From CAZQYC01 sp964597495 (GTDB lineage: Bacteria > Pseudomonadota > Gammaproteobacteria > Steroidobacterales > Steroidobacteraceae): a stretch of 64,000 nucleotides of DNA. Below are positions 24,889-34,485 of this stretch, piece by piece. The notes under the pieces are model-generated. The model was not told the origin of the DNA. It ran no database searches and saw only the letters and a program-made list of their open reading frames with translations. The translations under genes and the position numbers were made by a program. Where the stretch lies: the NCBI GenBank assembly GCA_964597495.1, contig CAZQYC010000001.1, positions 62,001 through 126,000 on the forward strand. The letters run 5' to 3'. How positions within the stretch are numbered: position 1 is the stretch's first letter; every line of letters begins with the position of its first letter.

Positions 24889-26186
24889 GGGACTCTCGTA
24901 TTTGTTGACGCCGATTGAAAGGGTCGCAGCACCATGTCCTTGTTGACGATTACATTCACCGGAAATCCGGCACGTACTGTGAGCGTCGGTTGAATGTTGA
25001 GGTTGCGCTTTGTGATTTGTTGACCTACGTCGGTCACGGTGCTCTGAATACTTTCACGTCCTGATGCAACAACGGCATTGCCATTTCCTTCTCGGGCGGG
25101 AGATGCCAGCTCGGCACCGACACCAATCAAAGTGGAGAGTGCAGCGCCTTGAAATATACGGCCCCAATGCCAATTCACTTTGTCTTCGAGTCCCGCTTGT
25201 CCGGCTGCATCAACGCCGGGTAAGCGATCGAGCACAATCGACGATCCATCGGGCAACAGCAATCGCGTCCATACCAACAAGACACGACGTTGACCGTAAG
25301 CGACCTGGCTATCGTACTGGCCCAGTAATCGAGCCCCTTGCGGTACAAGCAGGAAGTGTCCGCTGACGGTGTCGTAAATGTTTTCCGTCACGGTCGCAAT
25401 CATCTGTCCTGGCAGATCCGAGTTAATGCCTGTGACTAGTGCCGCTGGGATCACTGTTCCCGCCATCACTTGATATGGGGACTTCGGTGTTTGCAGCGTG
25501 CCAGAGCCGTAGATCTTGGGATCGGCTTCGCCCTTCACAAACGACTGTTTGCCGTTCTGGCCATTTTGCGCAGCAGCTTCATCGGCCTGCCCTCCTTCGC
25601 TGCCGGCACCAGCGGCGACCGCGTTTGGCAAAAGCTTGAGCATGCGGTCCATCACCGCTTCTGTCGGTGATGGAGGCTCAGCTGACACAGTACTGGCCTG
25701 CCTGTTCCGTAATTGAAAGAACACTTGCGCTTTGGCTGCAGCATCGTCTTCTTGCACTCGACGTAGTCGATCTACTCGCACCGCATCCTCATGTGGATTC
25801 AGGTCGAAACTATTTCTCTGCGCTAGGGGTTCAAGTCCTGCCTCTTGCTCGGCTCGCAATACCGGACGACCCAATTCACCCAAGGGTGCGCCGAGTTGCG
25901 GAACAGTTGTTGGAATTCGATTGGTAGATTTTGGAAGACTCGAATAGTCGCGCGGCAGCGCATTCAAACCTTCGGCTGGCGAGACCTTTTGTGCCTGATG
26001 CATCTCTGGTCCTTTCGACTCTTGCTGCTTCGGCTTCGTGGGTTGCAGCGACCATAGGGCGACGCCGAGAAGTCCTGTCCCAACTATCGCGCCCGCGATT
26101 ACGAGCGTGCGGCGATTCAGCCGCGTTACCGGCTTCGGTGCCGCACGCAGTGCAAGTCGTCCGGGGTCTTCCTTCTGGTCACTCAT
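24885..26186 (-). CDS. trbI: TrbI/VirB10-like conjugal transfer protein
   Basis: 433 residues. A short cytoplasmic N-terminus is followed by one membrane helix at about 27-47 (RRTLVIAGAIVGTGLLGVAL), a proline- and glutamine-rich periplasmic linker, and the conserved C-terminal beta domain (GTVIPAALVTGINSDLPGQ; FLLVPQGARLLGQYDS; LDRLPGVDAAGQAGLEDKV). VirB10 homologues span inner and outer membranes in the type IV secretion core complex with TrbG and TrbF. It overlaps trbG by 4 bp upstream and DUF2274 downstream. Confidence 0.9.
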   Translation of the reverse strand: MSDQKEDPGRLALRAAPKPVTRLNRRTLVIAGAIVGTGLLGVALWSLQPTKPKQQESKGPEMHQAQKVSPAEGLNALPRDYSSLPKSTNRIPTTVPQLGAPLGELGRPVLRAEQEAGLEPLAQRNSFDLNPHEDAVRVDRLRRVQEDDAAAKAQVFFQLRNRQASTVSAEPPSPTEAVMDRMLKLLPNAVAAGAGSEGGQADEAAAQNGQNGKQSFVKGEADPKIYGSGTLQTPKSPYQVMAGTVIPAALVTGINSDLPGQMIATVTENIYDTVSGHFLLVPQGARLLGQYDSQVAYGQRRVLLVWTRLLLPDGSSIVLDRLPGVDAAGQAGLEDKVNWHWGRIFQGAALSTLIGVGAELASPAREGNGNAVVASGRESIQSTVTDVGQQITKRNLNIQPTLTVRAGFPVNVIVNKDMVLRPFQSASTNTRVP

Positions 26187-27187
26187 TTTGCGGTGCTCTT
26201 TGCATCGGTTCGGCTAATTCGAACGGCGTGTGCATGCTTGTCTGCGCCTAGGCGCAGCTCTGCGGCGCCAAATAACCGATCAACAATGTAGTACGGCGAG
26301 CGCACGCGATAGTTCACGAGCTGCGCATCACCCTTGCCCCCGACAACAAACAGTGGCGGTAACTCACCTTGCGCGATGCCACTTGGAAATTGAATGTAGA
26401 CCTTCTCGCCATCGTCGAACGCTCGTAGCGGTTTCCACGACGGCGAATCACCGGTGATCTCGTAGCGAAAGTTCAATCGCTCTAGTGACAGTCCTTCGAC
26501 TCTCGGTGTTGCGGACTCGGCGCGTTGATTTGCGTACTTAAGCGCCAACAATTGGTCCAGTGGATAATCCCACGCAACCGATGCCATCCAGGTTTCTACT
26601 GTTGCAGTGAGTTCCAAGTGATACGTTCGTCGATTCGTGTTGATGACGAGATTGGTTTTGAGATCGTCGCGCGACGGCTTTACTAGGATGTGCGCACGCT
26701 GGCTCGCTCCGCCGCCACTCGTGGTGTCGCCGATCACCCAACGAACCGTATCGCCTGCAGATACTGACACCAGGTCTTCGCCTTCTTGAAGTGCGATGTC
26801 GGTAATGCGCTCGGGGCTGGCGTAGATTTGGTAGAGCGCATTGGGACTGTAGGGCCACACCTGGGTCGCATTGAGATAATTCTTTTGCGATGGCTCTACG
26901 CGTGCCGCCGTGTTTGCACGAACGATGCGGTCCTGTGGATCACGTGCCTCTTGCACGACTGGTTTTGTCGTTGTCGGCAAGGGCTTCAACTGACCCGGCA
27001 TCGGCAATACTTTGGGCACTTCAACAATCTGCACCGGCTTTGGCGGTTCCACCGTCGGAACGGCCGGAATCAAATCATCGAGCGGGATCTCTTTTGGCTT
27101 GTGGGTTGCACACCCCGCTAGCCCCAATACCGCTAGCGACACATATATATGTATGCGCGCCCACTTGAACGTATACTTATTCGACAT
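26183..27187 (-). CDS. trbG: TrbG/VirB9-like conjugal transfer protein, lipoprotein signal
   Basis: 334 residues. The N-terminus has a signal sequence ending in a lipobox (LAVLGLAGC), so it is probably a lipoprotein. The middle carries the VirB9/TrbG fold (YASPERITDIALQEGEDLV; VRWVIGDTTSGGG; HILVKPSRDDLKTNLVI), and the C-terminal part ends in a typical YRVRSPYYIVDRLF segment. It forms the outer-membrane ring of the secretion core with TrbI. It ends in an ATGA overlap with trbI and starts 9 bp after trbF. Confidence 0.9.
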   Translation of the reverse strand: MSNKYTFKWARIHIYVSLAVLGLAGCATHKPKEIPLDDLIPAVPTVEPPKPVQIVEVPKVLPMPGQLKPLPTTTKPVVQEARDPQDRIVRANTAARVEPSQKNYLNATQVWPYSPNALYQIYASPERITDIALQEGEDLVSVSAGDTVRWVIGDTTSGGGASQRAHILVKPSRDDLKTNLVINTNRRTYHLELTATVETWMASVAWDYPLDQLLALKYANQRAESATPRVEGLSLERLNFRYEITGDSPSWKPLRAFDDGEKVYIQFPSGIAQGELPPLFVVGGKGDAQLVNYRVRSPYYIVDRLFGAAELRLGADKHAHAVRISRTDAKSTAK

Positions 27188-27196
27188 GACTACTCC

Positions 27197-27892
27197 TTAG
27201 CCGCTCGCGTTAGCGAGTTCACGGCTCCAGTTGAGACCATCCACAAAAATACCCAGAGGGTTCTTCCGCAACCGCGCTTCGTCGCGTGGCTGCTTCATGA
27301 CAAGTGAAAGAATTGCGGTCCAGCGTTCAGTGTTCGTGAGCGCACCGTTCGTGTAGGTGCGTTCGACCCACCGCAGTTGTACGGAGGTTTCGGACACGCG
27401 AACGACACTCGTCATTTCAACGGCAATCGTTGTCTGTCCTACGTGCGAGAAGGGATCGTTTGTGCGTGCGTACTCGTTTAATGTTGCCGCGCCGCGCTCC
27501 GTTGTGTAGTCATATGCTTCCAGCCAGTTCTGACGCACAACAATCGGATCGATCGACAGCGAGCGAACGTTTTGAATGAAGCGCGAAAGGTGATACGCAA
27601 TCTGTGCGTCGTTTGGGCGATAACCCTCCGCCGCCGCGCCGATGGCTTTAACTTGGCCGAGTTTGTCGACCTCAACTACGTAAGGTGTGATTGTCGAGCG
27701 GCTTGCCTGCCAGATCAGCCCGCCACTAAGCGTGACGACGAGACCAATGCAAGCGAACGCCATGAGCCGCCAATTCTTTGCTTGCACGCGTGCAGATCCA
27801 ATTCTCTCGTCCCAGCACTGCTGCGCCGACTGATACGGCGTGACAGGTTCGGGAGTCTCGGCGTAACGGACTGTTGCTCGTTTGAATCGCAT
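27197..27892 (-). CDS. trbF: TrbF/VirB8-like conjugal transfer protein
   Basis: 231 residues. A cytoplasmic N-terminus of about 40 residues (with TPYQSAQQCWDERIGSARVQ) precedes one membrane helix (LMAFACIGLVVTLSGGLIW), followed by the periplasmic VirB8-like domain (TPYVVEVDKLGQVKAIG; TERWTAILSLVMKQPRDEA). VirB8-like proteins scaffold assembly of the type IV secretion system at the inner membrane. Length and gene order match the family. Confidence 0.9.
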   Translation of the reverse strand: MRFKRATVRYAETPEPVTPYQSAQQCWDERIGSARVQAKNWRLMAFACIGLVVTLSGGLIWQASRSTITPYVVEVDKLGQVKAIGAAAEGYRPNDAQIAYHLSRFIQNVRSLSIDPIVVRQNWLEAYDYTTERGAATLNEYARTNDPFSHVGQTTIAVEMTSVVRVSETSVQLRWVERTYTNGALTNTERWTAILSLVMKQPRDEARLRKNPLGIFVDGLNWSRELANASG

Positions 27893-27919
27893 GATGAGTT
27901 CCTAACCCTTAAATATTGT

Positions 27920-29209
27920 TTAGCCGTCTGGATTGAGTCTTGGATTGGCACCCGACCCACCGTGATCGCCGCTGCGCACTGTGTGCGCCGCCGCTGAAAT
28001 GCCCTGCGAAATGCGTTGACGAGTCTGCATTCGCTTAGCCCATGCAGGTGACGACGATGATGTGGCGGCAGTGCCGCCGTCATGGGAAGAACTACCCGAT
28101 GTACCGCGAAGCGCGGCCGATGCTTTGCTGCCCATTGACCGCATTCCTTGTCCCATAGCGGACGCACTTGTTCTTGCGACGCTTCCGATACCTGCTGCGA
28201 TAGCGGCACTGCCCTTGAGTCCTGATGCACTTACACCTTGTTGATAAGCGCTAGCCATCGACCGCGCACCGCTGGCCAGTGTGGTTGCTGCACCGACACT
28301 CGAACGTGCGGCGCCCAAAGCTAAGCGACCACCACCTGCCGCAGCTGCGGTACCGGCAGCGACGAGCCCACCAGCCCCCATTAAAGTGCCTGCTGCCGCG
28401 CCCGCACCGAGTTGTGGTGCACCGGAAACAAGACCGGATGCGATGCTTGGCCCGAAGATACCGAGACCTAACATTGCAAGCGCTGCAAGCATGATCGCCA
28501 GCGCGTTGTCTATCGTGATGTCGCCCGGAGTTGCTGCCGTGAACTGCCCGAAGATTCCAGTACCTATGCCAACAATTACTGCAAGCACCAACACTTTGAT
28601 GCCTGACGACACGACATTGCCGAGCACCCTTTCTGCAAGAAACGCGGTCTTGTTCCAAAGCGCAAAAGGCACCAGCACAAATCCCGCTAACGTTGTGAGC
28701 TTGAATTCGATCAACGTCACAAAGAGCTGCACGGCTAGCACGAAGAAACTCACGATCACGATGAGCCACGCAAGCAACAACACCGTGATCGTGTCGAGAT
28801 TCGCAAACACATCCGGGAAGCCAGACAGTTGTCCCGCCATGTGCAAGATGGGGCGGCCCGCGTCGACTCCGACGGTTGCCAATCTGCCGGGTTGCAGGAG
28901 TTGCGCTTCGGTCATTCCCGATCCGGAGGCCGTGAGACCGAGCCCCGCGAAAGATCGAAACAGAATGCCGGCAAGATAGTTAAAGTTGTTGATGATGAAT
29001 GCGAACGCGCCCACGTAGAGCGTCTTCTTGATCAGCTTTCCGATCACATCATCGCCACCCATCGCCCAGAAGAGACCCGCGAGCGTGATATCGATCACCA
29101 CCAATGTTGCGGTTAGAAACGCAATCTCGTTGCCCAACAGTCCAAAGCCGCTGTCGATGTATTGCGAGAATACATTGGTGAATTGATCGATCACGCCCAC
29201 GTCGTTCAT
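27920..29209 (-). CDS. trbL: TrbL/VirB6-like conjugal transfer membrane protein
   Basis: 429 residues. The first about 260 residues contain five or six hydrophobic segments (FLTATLVVIDITLAGLFWAM; LLLAWLIVIVSFFVLAVQLF; ALAIMLAALAMLGLGIFG). The C-terminal 170 residues are low-complexity Ala/Gly/Ser, usual for TrbL. It is the polytopic inner-membrane channel component of the mating apparatus. The high GC of the C-terminal part produces long spurious open frames in other phases. Confidence 0.9.
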   Translation of the reverse strand: MNDVGVIDQFTNVFSQYIDSGFGLLGNEIAFLTATLVVIDITLAGLFWAMGGDDVIGKLIKKTLYVGAFAFIINNFNYLAGILFRSFAGLGLTASGSGMTEAQLLQPGRLATVGVDAGRPILHMAGQLSGFPDVFANLDTITVLLLAWLIVIVSFFVLAVQLFVTLIEFKLTTLAGFVLVPFALWNKTAFLAERVLGNVVSSGIKVLVLAVIVGIGTGIFGQFTAATPGDITIDNALAIMLAALAMLGLGIFGPSIASGLVSGAPQLGAGAAAGTLMGAGGLVAAGTAAAAGGGRLALGAARSSVGAATTLASGARSMASAYQQGVSASGLKGSAAIAAGIGSVARTSASAMGQGMRSMGSKASAALRGTSGSSSHDGGTAATSSSSPAWAKRMQTRQRISQGISAAAHTVRSGDHGGSGANPRLNPDG

Positions 29210-29251
29210 GACTGCTCCTGTAAGTTGTTCGTACCGGCGCTAGATGAAGTT

Positions 29252-29983
29252 CTAGTTCGGGTAAAACGTCACTGTCTCAGGCGAGTAGCGCGTGTTCGTC
29301 GTCATGAACTTCTGCCGTACAGCTTCGCCCCTTGCATTTGCCGCCACCATGCGTGCTTGCTCCAATGCGGTTGCTCGGTCTTGCGCGATCCGTAACTGTT
29401 GGTCTTGAATCATCTGACGTGCATGCAGTGCCAGAAGCTGATTCGTGACTTGAGTGGCTTGCAATGCGCCACCAGCCGATTGGCTTTGACTTACCAGATC
29501 GCTGAGCGCTGATTGATCGCTGGCAAAGTTCTGTACTGCCTGCGATTGCACCTGTACGGTCGTCTTTAGGGCATCCATCGATCGCTCCCAACGCCGCATC
29601 GTATCGGCGGCAAGCTGATCGCCGGTCATGGCAGCGGCAAACGTCTTCGGATAGAGCGTCTCAAACTCGTGAATGGAGTTGGAAACGTCGAACGCGATGC
29701 CCTGCGCCTGGTTGATAAGCTGATTGACTTGATTAGTCGCATCGCGCAGCTGGTTGACCACATTGAACGGAAGCGACGCGAGATTCCTTGCTTCGTTAGT
29801 CAGGCTCGTCGCCTGATTGCGCACTTGCTGGATCTGATGCGATATCTGTTCGATCTGCTGAAGCGCAGCGAGTGTGTTTTGGATCAGGTTGGCGATGTCG
29901 ATGACGGGGAACGCCGCCGCGGGACGTACAAACGTCACGCACGTCATTAACGCTACTATCGACGCTAACAATATCTTCTTCAT
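29252..29983 (-). CDS. trbJ: TrbJ/VirB5-like conjugal transfer protein
   Basis: 243 residues with an N-terminal signal peptide (MKKILLASIVALMTCVTFVR, cleavage after PAAA). The mature protein is almost all helical and Gln-rich (LQQIEQISHQIQQVRNQATS), as in VirB5/TrbJ minor pilin components. It follows trbE with a 4-bp overlap and lies 42 bp before trbL. It is expected at the pilus tip or in the periplasm and often takes part in mating-pair recognition. Confidence 0.88.
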   Translation of the reverse strand: MKKILLASIVALMTCVTFVRPAAAFPVIDIANLIQNTLAALQQIEQISHQIQQVRNQATSLTNEARNLASLPFNVVNQLRDATNQVNQLINQAQGIAFDVSNSIHEFETLYPKTFAAAMTGDQLAADTMRRWERSMDALKTTVQVQSQAVQNFASDQSALSDLVSQSQSAGGALQATQVTNQLLALHARQMIQDQQLRIAQDRATALEQARMVAANARGEAVRQKFMTTNTRYSPETVTFYPN

Positions 29984-32409
29984 GGCGAGGTCTCCTCTGG
30001 TTGCGAAAAACGTTCAGCCAGCTCGGCGGCCCAGTCCAGGCCTTGGTGCTTTAGCCAAACAATAGGAAAGTCTTGCGGACGACACTGTTCGAGAATCACA
30101 TCCATCGCGCGCTGATGTTCTGGCGTGGACGCAGTCGCGAATGCGAGCGCGACCGGCCCTAACCCCAGTTCGAACAGCCGATTGCCGAGGCGTGATTGGT
30201 AGTAGTACTCGCGCTTGGGTTGCGCGCGAGCGATCAACTCAATTTGTCGATCATTGAGGCCGAAGCCTTCGTAAATGACTTTGAGTTGCGGTTCGGTCGC
30301 TTGAGGTGAAGGAAGGAAGATCCGACTCGGGCAACTCTCGATGAGTGCCGGCGCGATTGGAGAACGTTGAATGTCGGCGAGCGACTGAGTAGCAAAGACG
30401 ACGGAGACATTCTTCTTACGTAGCGTCTTCAGCCATTCCCGGACCCTACTTGCGAACAATGGGTCGTCGAGGAACACCCATGCCTCATCGAGAATAAGCA
30501 ACGTCGGCGATCCGTCGAAGCGCTCCTCCAAACGATGAAAGAGATAGAGCAACACGGGCAGCACCGCACTCTTGCCTTGCATGAGCGCTTCCATCTCAAA
30601 CCCTTGCACGTCGGCGATGCCTAGGCGATCACGATCCGAATCGAGCAATCGACCATGAGGACCGTTCAGTGTGTACGGCTGCAATGCCTGCCGTAATCTG
30701 TTCGATTGCAGCAATACGGAGAACCCCGTGAGGGTGCGTTGCTCGGATGGTGCAGAGGCGAGATTGTTCAGCGCCGACCAAATGGCATCTTTAACTTCTG
30801 GCGTGAGATCGACGTTCTCATGCGTGAGCAATCCACCCAGCCACTCTGCCGCCCATGAGCGCTCGGATTCTTCGTCGATACGCGCTAACGGCTGAAAGGC
30901 AATTGCGTTATCTGCACCGAGATCCACATGCTCGCCTTCAAGCCCGAGAATCGTTGCACGTGCAGATCCCCCTTTGTCAAAGATAAAGACGCGCGAGTTG
31001 TTGTAGCGTCGGAACTGCATCGCGAGTGTCGTGAGCAAGACTGACTTGCCAGCGCCGGTTGGTCCGACGATGAGGGTGTGACCGACATCGCCCACATGAG
31101 TCACCAATCGGAATGGCGTCGCGCCTTCGGTGCGAGCAATCAGGAGTGGCGGAGCTTTGAGATGTGAGTTTCGTGCCGGTCCCGCCCATACCGCTGAGAG
31201 CGGCATCAAGTGTGCGAGATTCAGCGTTGAAACAAGCGGCTGGCGAACGTTTGCATAAACATGACCCGGAATCGACGACAACCACGCATCCACTGCATTA
31301 AACGATTCCCGAATCGTGACAAAGCCGCGGCCCTGCACAACGCGCTCAATGGCCTTGATCTTCTCATCCGCACTGGCTGCATCCGTATCTCGCACGACAA
31401 GCGTTGCAGTGACATAGCCGAATGAAACAGCATCGCTACCTAACTCTTGCAGCGCTGCGTCCGCATCGGCAGCTTTATTGTCGGCGTCCGTGTCAACGAG
31501 CGGACTTTCCTGCTGGAAGATCGTTTCGCGTAGGAGCGCAACGATGCTCTTGCGCTTAGCGAACCACTGACGACGCAAGCGCGTCAGCTCCTTTTCCGCT
31601 GTGGTCTTGTCTAGAAACAGAAACCGCGTCACCCAGCGATAGCCAAAGCCTTGTCGATTGAGTTCATCGAGTAGCCCCGGCCAGGTGGACGTGGGGAAAC
31701 CGCGAACGGTAACGACACGTACAAACTCGTCGCCCAGCTTCGGCGCGAGCCCGCCTGTCAACGGTTCATCGGCTAGGAGTGCATCCAAGTAGAAAGGCAC
31801 TTGTGGCGCGACGATTGTGTGTCCTTGAGTGGAAACTGTTGAGTGGAGGTACGTGAGCGTCTCGTCATCGCTACACCACCCTATCTCCGGCATCACTCCT
31901 TCCAGCAATCCTAGAAAGCGATCGGTCTCGGTGATGAATTTCTGCAGCTGCTCCGACCAATCGACGGTGCCTTGGGGTGTGCTGCTCTCCAAGATGTACT
32001 GGCTCGCGCGTGCGCGATTTTCCTCTGGTGGCAGAAAGACGAGGGTGGCGTGATAAACGCTTTCGAAATGCGAGCCCACTTCTTCGAATCCCGCTCGTCG
32101 TTCCTCATCAATCAACCATGACAACGCCTCCGGAAAGATTGATGTCGGATACTCCGACACCGCTCGTCGTTCGGCTTCCACAAAGATTGCCCAGCTCGAA
32201 CCCAATCGCTTGAGCGCGTTGTTCAAACGAGCAGTCGTTGCGACTAATTCAGATTCGGTTGCACTCTCGAGGTCGGGGCCGCGAAACTGAGCAGTGCGCT
32301 GAAATGATCCATCCTTGTTAAGCACGACACCGGGCGCGACCAACCCGGCCCAGGGTAAGTAATCCGCTAACTGCGCGGGACGTTCTCGGTATTCGGCCAA
32401 GTTGAACAC
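29980..32409 (-). CDS. trbE: TrbE/VirB4-like conjugal transfer ATPase
   Basis: 809 residues from a GTG at 32409 with GGGAG 9 bp upstream, 4 bp after trbD. An in-frame ATG at 32571 would lie inside trbD and was rejected. The protein opens VFNLAEYRERPAQLADYLPW, has the CagE/VirB4 N-terminal domain, and the motor domain has Walker A LIVGPTGAGKSVLL and Walker B LLILDEAWVFLDD. It is the main ATPase for pilus assembly and transport, at the inner membrane. The size is typical for TrbE. Confidence 0.92.
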   Translation of the reverse strand: MFNLAEYRERPAQLADYLPWAGLVAPGVVLNKDGSFQRTAQFRGPDLESATESELVATTARLNNALKRLGSSWAIFVEAERRAVSEYPTSIFPEALSWLIDEERRAGFEEVGSHFESVYHATLVFLPPEENRARASQYILESSTPQGTVDWSEQLQKFITETDRFLGLLEGVMPEIGWCSDDETLTYLHSTVSTQGHTIVAPQVPFYLDALLADEPLTGGLAPKLGDEFVRVVTVRGFPTSTWPGLLDELNRQGFGYRWVTRFLFLDKTTAEKELTRLRRQWFAKRKSIVALLRETIFQQESPLVDTDADNKAADADAALQELGSDAVSFGYVTATLVVRDTDAASADEKIKAIERVVQGRGFVTIRESFNAVDAWLSSIPGHVYANVRQPLVSTLNLAHLMPLSAVWAGPARNSHLKAPPLLIARTEGATPFRLVTHVGDVGHTLIVGPTGAGKSVLLTTLAMQFRRYNNSRVFIFDKGGSARATILGLEGEHVDLGADNAIAFQPLARIDEESERSWAAEWLGGLLTHENVDLTPEVKDAIWSALNNLASAPSEQRTLTGFSVLLQSNRLRQALQPYTLNGPHGRLLDSDRDRLGIADVQGFEMEALMQGKSAVLPVLLYLFHRLEERFDGSPTLLILDEAWVFLDDPLFASRVREWLKTLRKKNVSVVFATQSLADIQRSPIAPALIESCPSRIFLPSPQATEPQLKVIYEGFGLNDRQIELIARAQPKREYYYQSRLGNRLFELGLGPVALAFATASTPEHQRAMDVILEQCRPQDFPIVWLKHQGLDWAAELAERFSQPEETSP

Positions 32410-32413
32410 GCGA

Positions 32414-32650
32414 CTACACTCCCAAGAACGTCTTGTGTTTGATGTGACGCGAGAACACGTCCATGAATTGCGGGTCCGCTTTTGCAGCCCACACGGCGAG
32501 TGCGTGTCCGACGATGCCAACGACTGCGCCGATAATCCACAGTCGAAGCCCAAGACCCAGTGCAGCGGCAATTGTGCCGTTCACAATCGCCACTGAGCGC
32601 GGTGCGCCGCCCATCAACATGTGCTCGGTAAGTGAACGATGCAGCGGCAT
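32414..32650 (-). CDS. trbD: TrbD/VirB3-like conjugal transfer protein
   Basis: 78 residues from the ATG at 32650 (MPLHRSLTEHMLMGGAPRSV), which has AAGAAGGA just upstream; an earlier ATG at 32668 lacks a site. One or two hydrophobic segments (VAIVNGTIAAALGLGLRLWI; VVGIVGHALAVWA) follow, as in VirB3/TrbD membrane proteins that pair with the VirB4/TrbE ATPase. It lies between trbC and trbE as expected. Confidence 0.85.
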   Translation of the reverse strand: MPLHRSLTEHMLMGGAPRSVAIVNGTIAAALGLGLRLWIIGAVVGIVGHALAVWAAKADPQFMDVFSRHIKHKTFLGV

Positions 32651-32678
32651 TTCGTATCCTTCTTGCATGACGTGCTAC

Positions 32679-33014
32679 TCAACCTATGACGGCGCCGCCG
32701 CCGAAGCTGAAGAACGTCAGGAAGAACGACGATGCGGCAAACGCAATCGTGAGACCGAACACGATTTGAATGAGCTTGCGAAATCCGCCGCTGGTATCGC
32801 CAAAGGCAAGCGTCAGGCCGGTCACAATGATGATTATCACGGCGACGATGCGAGCGACCGGCCCCTGAATGGAGTCCAGGATCGCTTGCAACGGTCCTTC
32901 CCACGGCATGTTCGATCCTGCAGCGAATGCGGGAGTTGCCGCCAGCATGGCCAATAAGCAGGCGACCCTAGCGATGACATTCTTGTGATGATTCTGAGTT
33001 CTCGACAACTTCAT
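32679..33014 (-). CDS. trbC: TrbC/VirB2-like conjugal pilin
   Basis: 111 residues with a signal peptide (VACLLAMLAATPAFA) and a mature part with two hydrophobic helices (VARIVAVIIIIVTGLTLAFG; IVFGLTIAFAASSFFLTFF) joined by a short basic loop. This is the VirB2/TrbC pilin pattern. In some Trb systems the pilin is cyclised by the TraF peptidase; a TraF-type gene is present at 58635-59144. Its ATG overlaps the trbB stop. Confidence 0.88.
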   Translation of the reverse strand: MKLSRTQNHHKNVIARVACLLAMLAATPAFAAGSNMPWEGPLQAILDSIQGPVARIVAVIIIIVTGLTLAFGDTSGGFRKLIQIVFGLTIAFAASSFFLTFFSFGGGAVIG

Positions 33015-33997
33015 GATTGCTCTCCTAGAGAAGTGATAGTGCTAACGTTGTATTGATCGCCTCGAAGTCCATCCACGCAGACGATTTCATCAACGCGACG
33101 CTTACGTCCGCGGCCGGCGATAAAGATCACGACATCGACTGCTTCTGCGATGAGCGCACGTGGAACTGTGACGACGACTTCTTGGATCAGTTGCTCTAGG
33201 CGAGTGAGTGCACCACGCGCCGAGCTTGCGTGAATCGTGGCAATACCACCCGGATGTCCCGTACCCCAGGACTTCAATAGATCCAAAGCCTCCGCGCCGC
33301 GCACTTCACCAACGATGATGCGATCTGGTCGCAATCGAAGAGTCGAGCGCACGAGCTCGGCCATTGACACCACACCAGCGCGGGTACGCAACGGGACGTG
33401 ATCGTCGGACATGCACTGAAGCTCGACGGTATCCTCAAGAAGGATCACGCGATCCCCGGTCGAAGCCATCACACCAAGCAAAGCGTTGGCCAGTGTGGTC
33501 TTGCCGGTGCTCGTACCACCCGCGATCAAGATGTTTTTTCGATTGAGGACAGCGGCGCGTAATGCGGCCACCTGACTCTCAGTCATGATTCCGTCGAGCA
33601 CATAGCGCTCCAACGGAATGACACCGAACGCGCGCTTGCGAATAGCGAAGGCCGGAGCTCGAACGACCGGTGGCAATACACCTTCGAAGCGTTCACCTGT
33701 TTCCGGCAATTCGGCTGAGAGAATCGGTGCGCCCGCGTGGACTTCCAATCGCACATGTGCAGCAACTAGGCGAATGATGCGTTCCGCGTCCGCGACCGAT
33801 AACGAGTGACCCGACGGCCTTCTCCCCTCTCCCAAGCGATCGAACCACAACGACCCATCGGGATTGAGCATCACCTCGGCGATCTCCGGATCGGCCAGTG
33901 CCGATGCAATGATTGGCCCCATCGCGGAGCGCAACATGCGCGTTTGTCTATCGAGGATCGTCGCCGATGGTGAAAGTCGAGCGATAGTGTCCGTCAC
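33011..33997 (-). CDS. trbB: TrbB/VirB11-like conjugal transfer ATPase
   Basis: 328 residues. Walker A is GGTSTGKTT at about 160-168, an Asp/Glu box ILLEDTVELQ and the Walker B region RIIVGEVRGAEALDLL are intact, and a His box (GIATIHASS) follows. The family forms hexameric ATPases at the cytoplasmic base of type IV secretion systems. It sits between the copG-like gene and trbC with 4-bp overlaps on both sides. Confidence 0.92.
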   Translation of the reverse strand: MTDTIARLSPSATILDRQTRMLRSAMGPIIASALADPEIAEVMLNPDGSLWFDRLGEGRRPSGHSLSVADAERIIRLVAAHVRLEVHAGAPILSAELPETGERFEGVLPPVVRAPAFAIRKRAFGVIPLERYVLDGIMTESQVAALRAAVLNRKNILIAGGTSTGKTTLANALLGVMASTGDRVILLEDTVELQCMSDDHVPLRTRAGVVSMAELVRSTLRLRPDRIIVGEVRGAEALDLLKSWGTGHPGGIATIHASSARGALTRLEQLIQEVVVTVPRALIAEAVDVVIFIAGRGRKRRVDEIVCVDGLRGDQYNVSTITSLGEQS

Positions 33998-34485
33998 GAT
34001 GGCGTCTCCTGATTGTTGCTTGCTCGTTCTGAGCCGATATCTGAATCGCCGAAGAACTCGTGCTCGTCGGGATAGATTTCTTGCGACACGTCTTTTACGA
34101 GGCTGCCGCCTCGTTGCAGATGACGCCCGAGCTGTTCAATGAATTTGGCAAAGCGGGCTTTGCCCTGAGCGCGAGCTGCGTCTTGATGCGCTTCCGGTAC
34201 CGCAGTGGACACGGACAGTTCGTAGCGAATGAACAGCGCCAGCGTTTCAATCAGAATCGTTTGGTCACGCTCTAACCGCTCGAACTGATTGGAGAGTCGA
34301 TCCAGTCGTTTGCTGATCGCCGCTTCGCGCCGATCCGCCGCATCAGGAGAGAGAAAGGACGCAAGTGAAGCGGCGACGATTGCCGATTTCGACACGCCCT
34401 TCGTCGCCGATAGATCCCGTAACCGTTTGACGTGCTCCAGGTCGAGATAGACATTGAGTCGCTTACGGGCAACGTAGTCGCTCAT
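33994..34485 (-). CDS. CopG-like ribbon-helix-helix protein of the trb cluster
   Basis: 163 residues. The first 50 (ARKRLNVYLDLEHVKRLRDL, then SKSAIVAASLASFL) fit a ribbon-helix-helix DNA-binding fold. A coiled-coil stretch (AISKRLDRLSNQFERLERDQ) follows, and the C-terminus is acidic. Proteins like this regularly lie between traG and trbB in ICE-type trb operons and probably regulate transfer genes or assist DNA processing. It overlaps both neighbours by 4 bp. Confidence 0.75.
   Translation of the reverse strand: MSDYVARKRLNVYLDLEHVKRLRDLSATKGVSKSAIVAASLASFLSPDAADRREAAISKRLDRLSNQFERLERDQTILIETLALFIRYELSVSTAVPEAHQDAARAQGKARFAKFIEQLGRHLQRGGSLVKDVSQEIYPDEHEFFGDSDIGSERASNNQETPS

Noticed and set aside
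28279..28979. Long plus-strand frames opposite trbL
   Set aside because: They mirror the GC-rich Ala/Gly/Ser tail of TrbL and encode low-complexity peptides.
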